A stretch of DNA of 64,000 nt from Rodentibacter caecimuris (lineage in GTDB: Bacteria; Pseudomonadota; Gammaproteobacteria; Enterobacterales; Pasteurellaceae). The stretch is from assembly GCF_024622045.1 (NCBI RefSeq), contig NZ_JANKBP010000002.1; one strand, 5' to 3'. A program made the position numbers and the translations under genes. Positions 15,540 through 25,070 of the stretch are shown here, piece by piece; position 1 is the first letter of the stretch; every line of letters starts with the position of its first letter. The notes beneath the pieces were generated by a model that saw nothing but the letters and a program-made list of their open reading frames with translations, was not told the DNA's origin and did not search any database.

Positions 15540-17702
15540 ATGCCTAAATTAAAAATTGCATTTAGCCCGACAGTTACCCAATATTTCTTAACTCAAAGAG
15601 ATATGGTAGAAATCAAACAAACTGATTTTACTGATGTCGCTGCTATTGTATTAAGCTCTTTCGATGTAGATCAATTTATTGGTTCTATCAAAGAAACTGA
15701 ATTTAATATTCCCGTCTTTGTTGTTCAAACAGCCGAGCAACCACTTTCACCGGAATTTTATGATTCTGTTTACCATATCCAAGATCTCAATGGTTATGAT
15801 ATCCGGCTTTATAGTCGTCAAATTGAAACTGCCGCTAAACTTTACGAAGAAAAAATGCTTCCTCCATTCTTCAAAATGCTTAGCGAATACGTGGAAATGG
15901 GGAATATTGCCTTTGACTGTCCGGGACACCAAGGCGGTCAATATTACCGCAAACATCCTGCTGGCCGTTTCCTTTATGATTTCTACGGAGAAAACATTTT
16001 CCGTTCGGATATTTGTAATGCCGACGTTAAATTAGGTGATTTACTTATTCATGAAGGGGCAGCTTGTGATGCACAAAAGCACGCGGCACAAGTGTTTAAT
16101 GCCGATAAAACTTATTTCGTATTAAACGGCACATCTTCAGCCAATAAAGTGGCATTAAATGCCATTCTAGCGCCGGGTGATCTTGTTTTATTCGACCGAA
16201 ACAACCATAAATCCAACCATCACGGTGCATTAGTTCAAGCAGGTGCAACCCCTATTTATCTTGAAACAGCACGTAATCCATTCGGATTTATCGGCGGTAT
16301 TGATAGTCACTGCTTTGAAGAAGGCTATTTAAGGGATTTAATTAAAGAAGTCGCGCCAGAAAGTGCGGATAAAAAACGCCCATTCCGTTTAGCCGTTATT
16401 CAATTAGGTACTTATGACGGCACGATCTATAACGCACGTCAAGTGGTGGATAAAATTGGTCATCTTTGCGACTATATTTTATTTGACTCCGCTTGGGTCG
16501 GTTACGAACAATTCATTCCAATGATGAAAGATTGTTCTCCTCTTTTGTTAGAACTGAATGAAAACGATCCCGGCATTATCGTGACTCAATCCGTTCATAA
16601 ACAACAAGCAGGTTTCTCACAGGCCTCCCAAATCCACAAAAAAGATAAACATATTAAAGGTCAAAGTCGTTATGTTAATCATAAACGCTTTAATAATGCC
16701 TTTATGTTGCATGCTTCTACCAGCCCATTCTACCCATTATTCGCAACACTTGATGTAAATGCCAAAATTCAAGGTAGCTCAGCCGGTCGCCGTTTATGGC
16801 ATGATTGTGTAAAAGTAGGGATTGAGGCACGTAAATTAGTCTTAAATAACTGTGACCTTATTCGTCCGTTTATTCCAACTACGATAAAAGGCAAAAAATG
16901 GCAAGATTACGATACTGAAGAAATCGCTACAAACCTTGAGTTCTTCAAATTCCATCCAACCGATACATGGCATAAATTTGAAGGTTACGAAGACGAACAA
17001 TACTTCGTTGATCCTTGCAAATTCTTGCTCACCACACCGGGTATTAGCTTAGAAAGCGGTGAATATGAATCTTTCGGTATTCCGGCCACAATCCTAGCAA
17101 ACTACCTGCGTGAAAACGGCATCATTCCGGAAAAATGCGATTTGAACTCCATCCTATTTTTGTTAACGCCTGCTGAAACCTTAACAAAAATGCAAACCTT
17201 AGTCGCCCAAATCGCATTGTTTGAAAAACATATCAAACAAGATTCGTTATTACAAGACGTATTACCAACCGTTTACAAAAATCATGAGGAACGGTACAGA
17301 GGTTATACCATTCGTCAATTATGCCAAGAAATGCATGATCTCTATGTCAGTCGCAATGTAAAACAATTACAAAAAGACTTATTCCGTAAAGCCACCTTAC
17401 CTGAATATGCAATGAATCCTCACGATGCCAATATCAAGTTAATTCGCAACAATGTGGAATTAATTTCACTCACCGACATTGTAGGCAAAATTGCGGCGGA
17501 AGGTGCGCTTCCTTACCCTCCGGGCGTGCTTTGTGTAGTACCGGGAGAAAGATGGAGTACAACTGCTCAACAATATTTCTTAGCGCTAGAAGAAGGCATT
17601 AATACCTTACCCGGCTTTGCACCGGAAATCCAAGGGGTCTATCTACAAAAAGATCCTGACGGACGGACTCGTGCCTATGGTTACGTATTAAATGAACATT
17701 AA
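15540..17702 (+). CDS. speF: Ornithine decarboxylase, inducible
   Basis: A 720-residue fold-type I PLP decarboxylase converting ornithine to putrescine and CO2; the reaction consumes a proton and supports acid resistance. Start chosen at ATG 15540 (MPKLKIAFSPTV) because AAGGAG lies just upstream, whereas the earlier in-frame ATG at 15495 has none. The N-terminal response-regulator-like wing is followed by the PLP domain with FDCPGHQGGQYYRKHPAG, YFVLNGTSSANKVALNA, DRNNHKSNHHGALVQAGAT and the Schiff-base lysine in TQSVHKQQAGFSQ. C-terminal EGALPYPPGVLCVVPGE is conserved. Preceded by the SpeFL leader and followed by potE, forming the classical speFL-speF-potE operon. Confidence 0.97.
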   Translation: MPKLKIAFSPTVTQYFLTQRDMVEIKQTDFTDVAAIVLSSFDVDQFIGSIKETEFNIPVFVVQTAEQPLSPEFYDSVYHIQDLNGYDIRLYSRQIETAAKLYEEKMLPPFFKMLSEYVEMGNIAFDCPGHQGGQYYRKHPAGRFLYDFYGENIFRSDICNADVKLGDLLIHEGAACDAQKHAAQVFNADKTYFVLNGTSSANKVALNAILAPGDLVLFDRNNHKSNHHGALVQAGATPIYLETARNPFGFIGGIDSHCFEEGYLRDLIKEVAPESADKKRPFRLAVIQLGTYDGTIYNARQVVDKIGHLCDYILFDSAWVGYEQFIPMMKDCSPLLLELNENDPGIIVTQSVHKQQAGFSQASQIHKKDKHIKGQSRYVNHKRFNNAFMLHASTSPFYPLFATLDVNAKIQGSSAGRRLWHDCVKVGIEARKLVLNNCDLIRPFIPTTIKGKKWQDYDTEEIATNLEFFKFHPTDTWHKFEGYEDEQYFVDPCKFLLTTPGISLESGEYESFGIPATILANYLRENGIIPEKCDLNSILFLLTPAETLTKMQTLVAQIALFEKHIKQDSLLQDVLPTVYKNHEERYRGYTIRQLCQEMHDLYVSRNVKQLQKDLFRKATLPEYAMNPHDANIKLIRNNVELISLTDIVGKIAAEGALPYPPGVLCVVPGERWSTTAQQYFLALEEGINTLPGFAPEIQGVYLQKDPDGRTRAYGYVLNEH

Positions 17703-17711
17703 TCGCTAAAA

Positions 17712-17749
17712 AAGTGCGGTCATTTTTTAATGAGAATATGACCGCACTT
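17712..17749 (+). other. Intercistronic uptake-signal hairpin between speF and potE
   Basis: AAGTGCGGTCAT and ATGACCGCACTT form a perfect twelve-base stem. The plus-strand arm is not followed by a T-run but by the potE ribosome binding site GAGGA, so it is probably an mRNA processing or stability element or a weak pause rather than an operon end. Confidence 0.55.
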
Positions 17750-17761
17750 GAGGAATAAATT

Positions 17762-19081
17762 ATGAGTACAAAAAGTAATAAAATCGGTGTGGTACAACTT
17801 ACCATACTCACGATGGTAAATATGATGGGTTCCGGCGTTATCATGCTACCGACCAAATTAGCAGAAATCGGAACTATTTCTATCGTCTCTTGGTTAGTGA
17901 CCGCAGTAGGTTCCACCGCTCTCGCTTACGCATTCGCACAATGCGGTATGTTCAGTAAAAAATCCGGTGGTATGGGCGGCTATGCCGAATATTCTTTCGG
18001 TAAAGCGGGTAACTTTATGGCAAATTACACCTACGGCGTCTCATTGGTTATTGCCAACACGGCAATTGCAATTTCTGCCGTAGGTTACGGTTCCGAACTG
18101 TTAGGCACAGCCCTTTCACCGCTCTCCATTGCACTGTGGACAATTTTTACATTATGGCTTGCTACCGTGCTTAACTTCGGCGGTGCAAGAATTACAGGAA
18201 ATATTAGTTCGTTCACCATTTGGGGGGTCATCATTCCTGTTGTTGGTATTAGTATCGTCGGTTGGTATTGGTTTGACGGTTCACAATACATTAGCGCTTG
18301 GAATCCTCATAATGTCCCAACCTTTGAAGCGATTGGAGTCTCTATCTCTATGACCTTATGGGCGTTCTTAGGATTAGAATCGGCTTGCGCCAATTCCGAT
18401 GCGGTTGAAAATCCGGAGAAAAACGTGCCTATTGCCGTATTGGGAGGAACGCTTGGAGCGGCGGTAATTTATATTGTCTCAACCAATGTGATTGCCGGTA
18501 TCGTACCAAATATGGATTTAGCACAATCTACCGCACCATTCGGGTTGGCTTTTGCCCACATGTTTAATGAAACTGTCGGTAAAGTTATTATGGGATTAAT
18601 GGTTATGTCTTGTTTTGGTTCTTTACTAGGCTGGCAGTTTACCATTGCACAAGTATTCAAATCTTCCGCAGAAGAAGGCTATTTCCCTGCATTTTTCAAA
18701 AAAGTTACCAGCAAAGACGCACCAATTATCGGTATGGTAACCATTACAGCGATTCAAACATTATTATCTTTATTGACAATCAGCCCATCATTAAATAAAC
18801 AATTTAATGTATTGGTTGATTTAGCTGTGGTCACCAATGTCATTCCGTACTTACTTTCTATGGCGGCATTAGCCGTGCTGTTAAAAACGGAAAATGTACC
18901 AACGCGCAAATATAAAACAACCGTGCTCGTTGCATTTATCGGTTCGGTGTATAGCATATATGCCCTTTATGCAGCCGGTGAACAAGCGATGTTATACGGT
19001 TCAATCGCCACTTTCATTGGTTGGACATTATATGGTTTCGTGTCTTATAAATTTGATCTGCATAAATCAATTAAACAATAA
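17762..19081 (+). CDS. potE: Putrescine:ornithine antiporter
   Basis: A 439-residue inner-membrane APC-family antiporter, identical in length to E. coli PotE. It exports putrescine in exchange for external ornithine, completing the ornithine decarboxylation cycle with SpeF. The TM1 signature is visible (TILTMVNMMGSGVIMLPTKL), as is the FSKKSGGMGGYAEYSFGKAG segment and about twelve helices. Start ATG 17762 is preceded by GAGGA. It is the last gene of the speF operon, followed by an intrinsic terminator at 19100. Confidence 0.95.
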   Translation: MSTKSNKIGVVQLTILTMVNMMGSGVIMLPTKLAEIGTISIVSWLVTAVGSTALAYAFAQCGMFSKKSGGMGGYAEYSFGKAGNFMANYTYGVSLVIANTAIAISAVGYGSELLGTALSPLSIALWTIFTLWLATVLNFGGARITGNISSFTIWGVIIPVVGISIVGWYWFDGSQYISAWNPHNVPTFEAIGVSISMTLWAFLGLESACANSDAVENPEKNVPIAVLGGTLGAAVIYIVSTNVIAGIVPNMDLAQSTAPFGLAFAHMFNETVGKVIMGLMVMSCFGSLLGWQFTIAQVFKSSAEEGYFPAFFKKVTSKDAPIIGMVTITAIQTLLSLLTISPSLNKQFNVLVDLAVVTNVIPYLLSMAALAVLLKTENVPTRKYKTTVLVAFIGSVYSIYALYAAGEQAMLYGSIATFIGWTLYGFVSYKFDLHKSIKQ

Positions 19082-19099
19082 ATTTCTGTAACCCCATTT

Positions 19100-19123
19100 G
19101 CCCACCTTAGCGTGGGCTTTTTT
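19100..19123 (+). terminator. Rho-independent terminator of speF-potE operon
   Basis: GCCCACCTTAGCGTGGGC forms a seven-base stem with a four-base loop, followed by TTTTTT. Confidence 0.88.
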
Positions 19124-19166
19124 ATTGCTTCGGTTAATCAACACAACGTTGATTTGATGAGATAAA

Positions 19167-19198
19167 AAAACCGCACTTTGTCTAGCAAAAGTGCGGTC
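19167..19198 (-). terminator. Uptake-signal terminator of the binding-protein gene
   Basis: ACCGCACTTT...AAAGTGCGGT inverted pair. On the minus strand the stem is followed by TTTTTTT. It lies 24 bases past the stop of the arginine-type binding protein. Confidence 0.8.
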
Positions 19199-19221
19199 TG
19201 TTTTTTTACCGTTTTTTTAAA

Positions 19222-19941
19222 TTACTTTTTCATCCATTTATCATAGATTTTTTGATATTCACCCTTTTCTTTAATCGCTTTCAAACCTTGATTTAAACGT
19301 TCTTGCAAGGCTTGATTGGATTTGTGTAATGCGATCCCTACACCGCGACCAAAATATTTCTCATTGGTGATTTTCTCACCGACAAATTCAATATTTGGCT
19401 CTTTCACCATAATATCCGCCAACAATGCCGTATCACTCAACACAATATCAATCCGCCCATTTTGCAAATCCAAAATCGCATCTTGTAAATTAACGTAAGA
19501 TTTCGGTGAATATTGAGGAGTTTCGGCAACGGTATATTGCTGGAAAGTCGAGCCGTTTTGTACCCCGATATTTTTCGCTGTCGCTAAATTTCCTTTTCCC
19601 TTTAATGCAACGTAGCTTGCCGAGCTATCATAATAAGGATCACTGAATAAAACCTGTTTTTCTCGGGATGGCGTAATATCAATTGCCGACATTACCGCAT
19701 CAAAGCGCTTTGCTTTCAAACTAGGAATTAAAGCGTCAAACGGTTGGGTTTTAAAATGGCAGGTTGCTTGAATTTCTTTACAAATGGCTTGCGCAATATC
19801 GATATCAAACCCCTCCAACTCACCTTTCTCCGTTGTCATTTCAAAAGGCGGGTAACTCGGTTCCGTACCAAAGGTCAATTCCTGCGCATTTGAAAATGTC
19901 GCTGCCCCTGCCAAAATACTGAGTAAAAGCTGCTTTTTCAT
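19222..19941 (-). CDS. Periplasmic arginine/basic amino acid ABC binding protein (ArtI/ArtJ-like)
   Basis: About 239 residues when started at the ATG (19941) preceded by AGGGGG; an upstream in-frame ATG adds seven residues that do not look like a signal peptide. The signal peptide is MKKQLLLSILAGAATFSNA. The mature protein is a family 3 periplasmic binding protein: LTFGTEPSYPPFEM at the start, GELEGFDIDIAQAICKEI, then KRFDAVMSAIDITPSREKQ, the classic ligand-binding ISxTxxR-type segment. No permease or ATPase gene is adjacent, so it probably serves an Art system encoded elsewhere. Its position next to the ornithine decarboxylase operon suggests uptake of arginine or ornithine. Divergent from rbsD. 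Confidence 0.85.
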   Translation of the reverse strand: MKKQLLLSILAGAATFSNAQELTFGTEPSYPPFEMTTEKGELEGFDIDIAQAICKEIQATCHFKTQPFDALIPSLKAKRFDAVMSAIDITPSREKQVLFSDPYYDSSASYVALKGKGNLATAKNIGVQNGSTFQQYTVAETPQYSPKSYVNLQDAILDLQNGRIDIVLSDTALLADIMVKEPNIEFVGEKITNEKYFGRGVGIALHKSNQALQERLNQGLKAIKEKGEYQKIYDKWMKK

Positions 19942-20072
19942 TGTGTCCCCCTGTGTTTGCATTGTTATTTATCTGAATGCATAGTAAATAATCTTAACGC
20001 TATACACAATCATTATTCACGACTTTCTGACTGCGTTAGGTTCATCCCTTAGAAATGATCTTATTAAAATTC

Positions 20073-20088
20073 TGTGATCATTCTCACA
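20073..20088 (+). promoter_or_regulatory. CRP-binding site upstream of rbsD
   Basis: TGTGATCATTCTCACA is an exact match to the TGTGA-N6-TCACA consensus, about 93 bases before the rbsD start. Catabolite control of ribose uptake by cAMP-CRP is expected from known rbs operons. Confidence 0.8.
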
Positions 20089-20144
20089 AATTTAACATTT
20101 ACTCATTGTATTTCTATTTTTTCTCTCTAGTATTTCCCCACGCC

Positions 20145-20160
20145 ATCGAAACGTTTCGAT
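20145..20160 (+). promoter_or_regulatory. RbsR operator palindrome
   Basis: ATCGAAACGTTTCGAT is a perfect 16-base palindrome of the LacI/GalR-family type, 20 bases before the rbsD start. It closely resembles the E. coli RbsR operator half-sites (CGAAACGTTTCG), and a LacI-family regulator gene, rbsR, closes the operon. Confidence 0.85.
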
Positions 20161-20180
20161 AAACCTAAAAGGATTTTTTG

Positions 20181-20600
20181 ATGAAAAAAACAATGTTATT
20201 AAATGCACAACTTTCTCATTGCATTGCGACTTTAGGTCATACCGACAGCATTACCATTTGTGATGCCGGACTACCGATTCCATTAAATGTGGAACGTATA
20301 GATTTAGCCCTTACCGCCGGTGTGCCACGTTTTTTACAAACCTTCGATGTTGTTATAAATGAAATGTTTGTGGAGCGTGCCTTGATCGCCGAGGAAATCA
20401 AACAAAAAAATCCTGAAATATTGACCGCACTTTTAGCGAAACTCCAACAACTTGAAACTGCTCAAGGCAATCAAATTCAGCTGGAATTTGTGCCGCACGA
20501 AATCTTCAAAAAACATACCCAGCAAAGCAAAGCGATTGTACGCAGTGGCGAATGTTCGCCTTATGCCAATGTGATTTTATATTCCGGCGTGCCGTTTTAA
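20181..20600 (+). CDS. rbsD: D-ribose pyranase
   Basis: A 139-residue cytoplasmic mutarotase converting beta-pyranose to beta-furanose ribose. The family signatures are present: NAQLSHCIATLGHTDSITIC with the catalytic His, CDAGLPIP, and the C-terminal IVRSGECSPYANVILYSGV. Start is ATG 20181 after AAAGGA; a TTG immediately upstream is not needed. First gene of rbsDACBKR; the stop is ten bases before rbsA. Confidence 0.96.
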   Translation: MKKTMLLNAQLSHCIATLGHTDSITICDAGLPIPLNVERIDLALTAGVPRFLQTFDVVINEMFVERALIAEEIKQKNPEILTALLAKLQQLETAQGNQIQLEFVPHEIFKKHTQQSKAIVRSGECSPYANVILYSGVPF

Positions 20601-20610
20601 CGAAGGTAAA

Positions 20611-22095
20611 ATGATGGAAACCCTACTCAAAATCAGCGGTGTAAATAAATCCTTTCCCGGTGTGAAAGCCTTGAATAAGGCTTGTCTGTCAGTGTATGCC
20701 GGCCGTGTAATGGCATTGATGGGCGAAAACGGTGCGGGCAAATCAACCTTGATGAAAGTGCTGACCGGTATTTATTCCAAAGATACCGGGACGATTGAAT
20801 ATCTTGGCAACGAAGTATCGTTCAACGGGCCAAAAGCGTCTCAAGAGGCCGGTATTAGCATTATTCATCAAGAGCTTAATTTAGTGGGCAATCTCAGCAT
20901 TGCAGAAAATATTTTCCTTGGGCGTGAATTTAAAACACGCTGGGGGGCGATTAATTGGCAAAAAATGCACGCCGAAGCAGACAAACTGTTAGCACGTTTA
21001 GGCGTAACCCATAGTAGCAAAAAATTATGTTCCGAACTTTCCATCGGCGAACAGCAAATGGTGGAAATCGCCAAAGCGTTAAGTTTTGAATCTAAGGTTA
21101 TCATTATGGATGAACCGACGGACGCATTAACCGATACGGAAACGGAGGCTTTATTCAACGTTATTGCTGAGCTTAAAGCGGAAAAACACGGCATTGTTTA
21201 TATTTCCCACCGTTTAAAAGAAATTTTCCAAATTTGCGACGACGTTACCGTTTTACGTGACGGACAATTTATCGGCGAACGGGCAGTGGCGAATCTGACC
21301 GAAGATGAGTTGATTGAAATGATGGTGGGTCGCCGCCTCGACGAACAGTATCCGCACCTGCCACAAGAAAAAGGCGACTGCGTATTGAATGTCGAACATA
21401 TCAGTGGCAGTGGTATTAATGATGTTTCTTTTAAACTTTATGCCGGCGAAATTGTGGGCGTATCCGGCTTAATGGGGGCTGGCAGAACAGAGCTTGGCAA
21501 ATTACTTTACGGTGCTTTACCGAAAACCGCCGGCAAAGTGCGGTTAAAAAATCAAGAGATTGAAAATCGCACGCCACAAGACGGCTTGAACAACGGCATT
21601 GTCTATATTTCTGAAGATCGCAAAGGCGACGGTCTTATTTTAGGGATGTCCGTAAAAGAAAATATGTCGCTTACCGCACTTGAACATTTTTCTCAAAAAG
21701 GTTCAATTCACCACCAAGCGGAAAGCATGGCGGTGGATGATTTTATTGCGATGTTTAACATTAAAACCCCAAGCCGTGAACAAAAAGTGGGCTTGCTTTC
21801 CGGCGGCAATCAGCAAAAAGTGGCGATTGCACGCGGTTTGATGACCCGCCCAAACGTGTTGATTTTAGACGAGCCGACACGCGGTGTGGATGTGGGCGCA
21901 CGAAAAGAAATTTATCAGCTGATCAACGAATTTAAAAAAGACGGCTTGAGTATTTTGATGATTTCATCCGATATGCCGGAAGTGCTTGGTATGAGCGACC
22001 GCATTTTGGTTATGCACGAAGGCAAAATCAGTGCAGAATTTTCTCGTGAAGCAGCAACACAAGAAAAATTACTCGCCGCCGCCATTGGCAAATAG
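20611..22095 (+). CDS. rbsA: Ribose ABC transporter, ATP-binding protein
   Basis: A 494-residue duplicated ABC ATPase energising ribose import. The first cassette carries GENGAGKSTLMK (Walker A), LSIGEQQMVEIAKAL and VIIMDEPTDALTD. The second has LSGGNQQKVAIARGL and LILDEPTRGVDVGARKEIY, and a degenerate Walker A (SGLMGAGRTEL) as usual in this family. Walker B of the first cassette reads DEPTDALTD where many homologues have DEPTSALT. Two adjacent ATGs (20611 and 20614) follow GAAGG; either could be used. It lies between rbsD and rbsC. Confidence 0.96.
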   Translation: MMETLLKISGVNKSFPGVKALNKACLSVYAGRVMALMGENGAGKSTLMKVLTGIYSKDTGTIEYLGNEVSFNGPKASQEAGISIIHQELNLVGNLSIAENIFLGREFKTRWGAINWQKMHAEADKLLARLGVTHSSKKLCSELSIGEQQMVEIAKALSFESKVIIMDEPTDALTDTETEALFNVIAELKAEKHGIVYISHRLKEIFQICDDVTVLRDGQFIGERAVANLTEDELIEMMVGRRLDEQYPHLPQEKGDCVLNVEHISGSGINDVSFKLYAGEIVGVSGLMGAGRTELGKLLYGALPKTAGKVRLKNQEIENRTPQDGLNNGIVYISEDRKGDGLILGMSVKENMSLTALEHFSQKGSIHHQAESMAVDDFIAMFNIKTPSREQKVGLLSGGNQQKVAIARGLMTRPNVLILDEPTRGVDVGARKEIYQLINEFKKDGLSILMISSDMPEVLGMSDRILVMHEGKISAEFSREAATQEKLLAAAIGK

Positions 22096-22152
22096 ACTTA
22101 AAGTCGGTTTCAAAAGTGCGGTCGATTTTACGGATAAATTTTTAAGGTAAAC

Positions 22153-23124
22153 ATGATGACAACCCAAACTTCTCGTTTCCAATTTGGAAAATTTTTGATT
22201 GAACAACGTTCTTTTATTGCACTGATTATTCTCATTGCTATTGTGTCGATGATTAATCCGAATTTTTTCAGTGTGGATAATATTCTGAATATTTTGCGTC
22301 AAACCTCCGTGAATGCCATCATCGCCGTGGGGATGACGTTCGTGATTTTAATTGCAGGGATTGATCTTTCTGTGGGATCAGTCTTAGCACTCACAGGCGC
22401 AATTGCCGCTTCAATGATCAGCCTTGAACTGCCGATTTTACTGGTCATTCCGGCAACCTTGTTACTCGGCACAATGCTTGGCGGTATCAGCGGGATGATC
22501 GTCGCCAAAGGGAAAGTGCAAGCCTTTATTGCTACCCTTGTTACCATGACGTTATTACGCGGCGTAACCATGGTTTATACGGACGGTCGCCCGATTACAA
22601 CGGGATTTTCTGACAGCGCCGATGTATTTGCCACCCTTGGTACGGGTTATCTGTTGGGAATTCCGGTGCCGATTTGGATTATGGCGGTGGTGTTCGCGGT
22701 GGCTTGGTATATTTTGAAACACACCCCGATCGGGCGCTATATTTATGCCCTTGGCGGTAACGAATCCGCCACCCAACTTTCCGGTATTAATGTTAATAAA
22801 ATCAAAGTGTTTGTTTTCGCTGTGAGCGGTTTTTTATCCGCCCTTGCCGGTTTAATTGTTACTTCCCGTTTATCTTCCGCACAACCCACCGCCGGCGTAT
22901 CCTATGAACTTGATGCGATTGCGGCGGTCGTTGTAGGCGGAACCAGCTTAATGGGCGGCAAAGGGCGTGTAATGGGAACACTCATTGGAGCATTGATTAT
23001 CGGATTTTTAAATAATGCCCTGAATTTATTAGATATTTCATCTTACTATCAAATGATAGCAAAAGCGTTGGTTATTCTGGTTGCCGTTTTAGCCGATAAC
23101 TATCTTGGTACAAAAAAACTGTAA
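22153..23124 (+). CDS. rbsC: Ribose ABC transporter, permease
   Basis: A 323-residue inner-membrane permease of the BPD_transp_2 family with about eight to ten helices. It shows VGMTFVILIAGIDLSVGSV, ALGGNESATQLSGINVNKIK and the C-terminal VGGTSLMGGKGRVMGTLIGA, all typical of RbsC. The 57-base gap after rbsA contains an uptake signal in one orientation and AAGGTAA before the double ATG at 22153. Confidence 0.96.
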   Translation: MMTTQTSRFQFGKFLIEQRSFIALIILIAIVSMINPNFFSVDNILNILRQTSVNAIIAVGMTFVILIAGIDLSVGSVLALTGAIAASMISLELPILLVIPATLLLGTMLGGISGMIVAKGKVQAFIATLVTMTLLRGVTMVYTDGRPITTGFSDSADVFATLGTGYLLGIPVPIWIMAVVFAVAWYILKHTPIGRYIYALGGNESATQLSGINVNKIKVFVFAVSGFLSALAGLIVTSRLSSAQPTAGVSYELDAIAAVVVGGTSLMGGKGRVMGTLIGALIIGFLNNALNLLDISSYYQMIAKALVILVAVLADNYLGTKKL

Positions 23125-23143
23125 CTTACTTTAAGGAGAAATT

Positions 23144-24034
23144 ATGAAAAAATTAGCTACACAATTGACCGCACTTAGTTCCACCGTATTATTAGGTTTA
23201 GCCGTTTCCGGCACGGCTTACGCACAGGATACCATCGCCTTAGCGGTATCTACCTTGGATAATCCGTTTTTTGTAACCTTAAAAGACAGCGCACAGAAAA
23301 AAGCGGATGAATTAGGTTACAAACTGGTGGTGCTTGATTCACAAAATGACCCGGCAAAAGAATTAGCCAACGTAGAAGACTTAACCGTTCGCGGTGCAAA
23401 AGTGCTTTTGATTAATCCGACCGATTCCGAAGCGGTAAGCAATGCCGTTGCCATTGCCAACCGCAATAATATTCCGGTCATTACGTTAGACCGTGGCTCG
23501 GCAAAAGGTAAAGTCGTCAGTCATATTGCCTCCGATAATGTCGCCGGTGGTAAAACGGCAGGGGATTTTATCGCACAAAAATTAGGTGACGGTGCAAAAG
23601 TGATTCAACTTGAAGGGATTGCCGGCACATCTGCTGCACGCGAACGCGGCGAAGGCTTTAAACAGGCGGTTCAATTACATAAATTTGATGTACTTGCCAG
23701 CCAACCGGCGGACTTCGATCGCACAAAAGGTTTAAACGTAACTGAAAACTTACTTGCCAGCAAAGCGGAGGTGCAAGCGATTTTTGCACAAAACGATGAA
23801 ATGGCATTGGGTGCGTTGCGAGCCATTAAAGCGGCCAATAAAAACGTACTGGTTGTAGGCTTTGACGGCACTGATGATGCGATAAAAGCCGTGAAAAGCA
23901 GAAAATTGGCGGCAACCGTGGCGCAACAACCGGATTTAATCGGTTCGCTCGGTGTAATCACGGCGGATAAAGTGTTAAAAGGCGAGAAAGTAGAAGCACA
24001 AATTCCGGTTGATTTGAAAGTCATCACCGAATAA
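23144..24034 (+). CDS. rbsB: D-ribose periplasmic binding protein
   Basis: A 296-residue periplasmic binding protein with signal peptide MKKLATQLTALSSTVLLGLA ending near AYA/QD. The mature part starts DTIALAVSTLDNPFFVTLKD, the ribose-binding strand and loop. Other conserved segments are TLDRGSAKGKVVSHIASDN, EGIAGTSAARERGEG and AQNDEMALGALRAIK. Preceded by AAGGAG and 19 bases after rbsC. An uptake signal is embedded in the signal-peptide coding sequence as the Thr-Ala-Leu codons. A hairpin at 24041 follows, which may protect the abundant rbsB message. Confidence 0.96.
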   Translation: MKKLATQLTALSSTVLLGLAVSGTAYAQDTIALAVSTLDNPFFVTLKDSAQKKADELGYKLVVLDSQNDPAKELANVEDLTVRGAKVLLINPTDSEAVSNAVAIANRNNIPVITLDRGSAKGKVVSHIASDNVAGGKTAGDFIAQKLGDGAKVIQLEGIAGTSAARERGEGFKQAVQLHKFDVLASQPADFDRTKGLNVTENLLASKAEVQAIFAQNDEMALGALRAIKAANKNVLVVGFDGTDDAIKAVKSRKLAATVAQQPDLIGSLGVITADKVLKGEKVEAQIPVDLKVITE

Positions 24035-24040
24035 TCATTT

Positions 24041-24064
24041 GTAGGCGGACACTTATCCGCCTAC
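24041..24064. repeat. Perfect intergenic palindrome (REP-like) after rbsB
   Basis: GTAGGCGGA and TCCGCCTAC form a perfect nine-base stem around CACTTA. It has no T-run and lies inside the operon between rbsB and rbsK, so it resembles a REP-type mRNA stabiliser. Edges match the dyads at 41769. Confidence 0.6.
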
Positions 24065-24124
24065 AATCAAATCAATATGTTACAGCTGACGGGTAAAAAT
24101 GCCCCAACGGATTAGAGATCAACA

Positions 24125-25054
24125 ATGAAAAAACTGACTGTTCTCGGCAGCATCAACGCCGATCATGTTATTGCCGTCCCTTATTTTGCCAAACCCGGTG
24201 AAACCTTGACGGGTAAGAATTATCACATCGCCTACGGTGGTAAAGGGGCAAACCAAGCCGTTGCGGCAGCACGTTTGGGGGCTAAGGTGGCGTTTATTGG
24301 CTGCATCGGGGATGATGGTATAGGTACATCAATGAAAAATGCTTTTACGCAGGACGGCATTGATACCGCCCATATCAACACGGTTTCGCAAGAAATGACC
24401 GGAATGGCGTTTATTCAAGTGGCTCAAACCGGCGAAAACAGCATTGTGTTAGCCCGTGGTGCAAATTCGTTTTTAGACGAACAAATCGTATGTAACGCAG
24501 AGGAACAGATTACCCAATCAGATTGCTTACTGATGCAATTGGAAACCCCGATTTCCGGTGTGGAACTTGCCGCACAAATCGCGAAAAAACATAACATACA
24601 AGTGGTGTTAAACCCTGCACCAGCCCAACCGTTATCCGATCACTTATTGGGCTTAATCGACATTATCACGCCAAATGAAACTGAAGCAGAAATTCTTACC
24701 GGCGTACGCGTAACGGATGAACAAAGTGCGGTCAATGCCGCGCGTGTTTTTCACGAAAAAGGTATCGGCTACGTGATCATTACGCTCGGAGCAAAAGGCG
24801 TGTTTGTCAGCCAATACGGCAAAAGCCAAATGATGAAAGGATTCCGCGTACAAGCGGTAGATACCACAGCGGCGGGCGATACCTTCAACGGTGGTTTCAT
24901 TACCGCTTTATTGGCTGGGCAATCCCTTGATGAAGCGATTCGTTTCGGACAAGCCGCTGCGGCGATTAGCGTAACACGCAAAGGCGCACAACCCTCTATT
25001 CCAAGTCGTCAAGAAACCTTAGAATTTCTCACGAACAACGAAAAGTGCGGTTAA
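24125..25054 (+). CDS. rbsK: Ribokinase
   Basis: A 309-residue PfkB-family kinase phosphorylating ribose to ribose-5-phosphate in the cytoplasm. Visible motifs are the N-terminal VLGSINADHVIAVPYFAKPG, GGKGANQAVAAARLGAKVAF, the anion-hole and catalytic segment DTTAAGDTFNGGFITALL, and VVLNPAPAQPL. It follows rbsB by 90 bases, including the palindrome at 24041 and a further direct sequence without a gene, and precedes rbsR by 16 bases. Confidence 0.96.
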   Translation: MKKLTVLGSINADHVIAVPYFAKPGETLTGKNYHIAYGGKGANQAVAAARLGAKVAFIGCIGDDGIGTSMKNAFTQDGIDTAHINTVSQEMTGMAFIQVAQTGENSIVLARGANSFLDEQIVCNAEEQITQSDCLLMQLETPISGVELAAQIAKKHNIQVVLNPAPAQPLSDHLLGLIDIITPNETEAEILTGVRVTDEQSAVNAARVFHEKGIGYVIITLGAKGVFVSQYGKSQMMKGFRVQAVDTTAAGDTFNGGFITALLAGQSLDEAIRFGQAAAAISVTRKGAQPSIPSRQETLEFLTNNEKCG

Positions 25055-25070
25055 AAATAGCGGTGTTTTT

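Noticed and set aside
17712..17749. Uptake-signal stem as terminator between speF and potE
   Set aside because: The coding-strand arm is followed by GAGGAATAAATT, not a T-run, and potE belongs to the operon.
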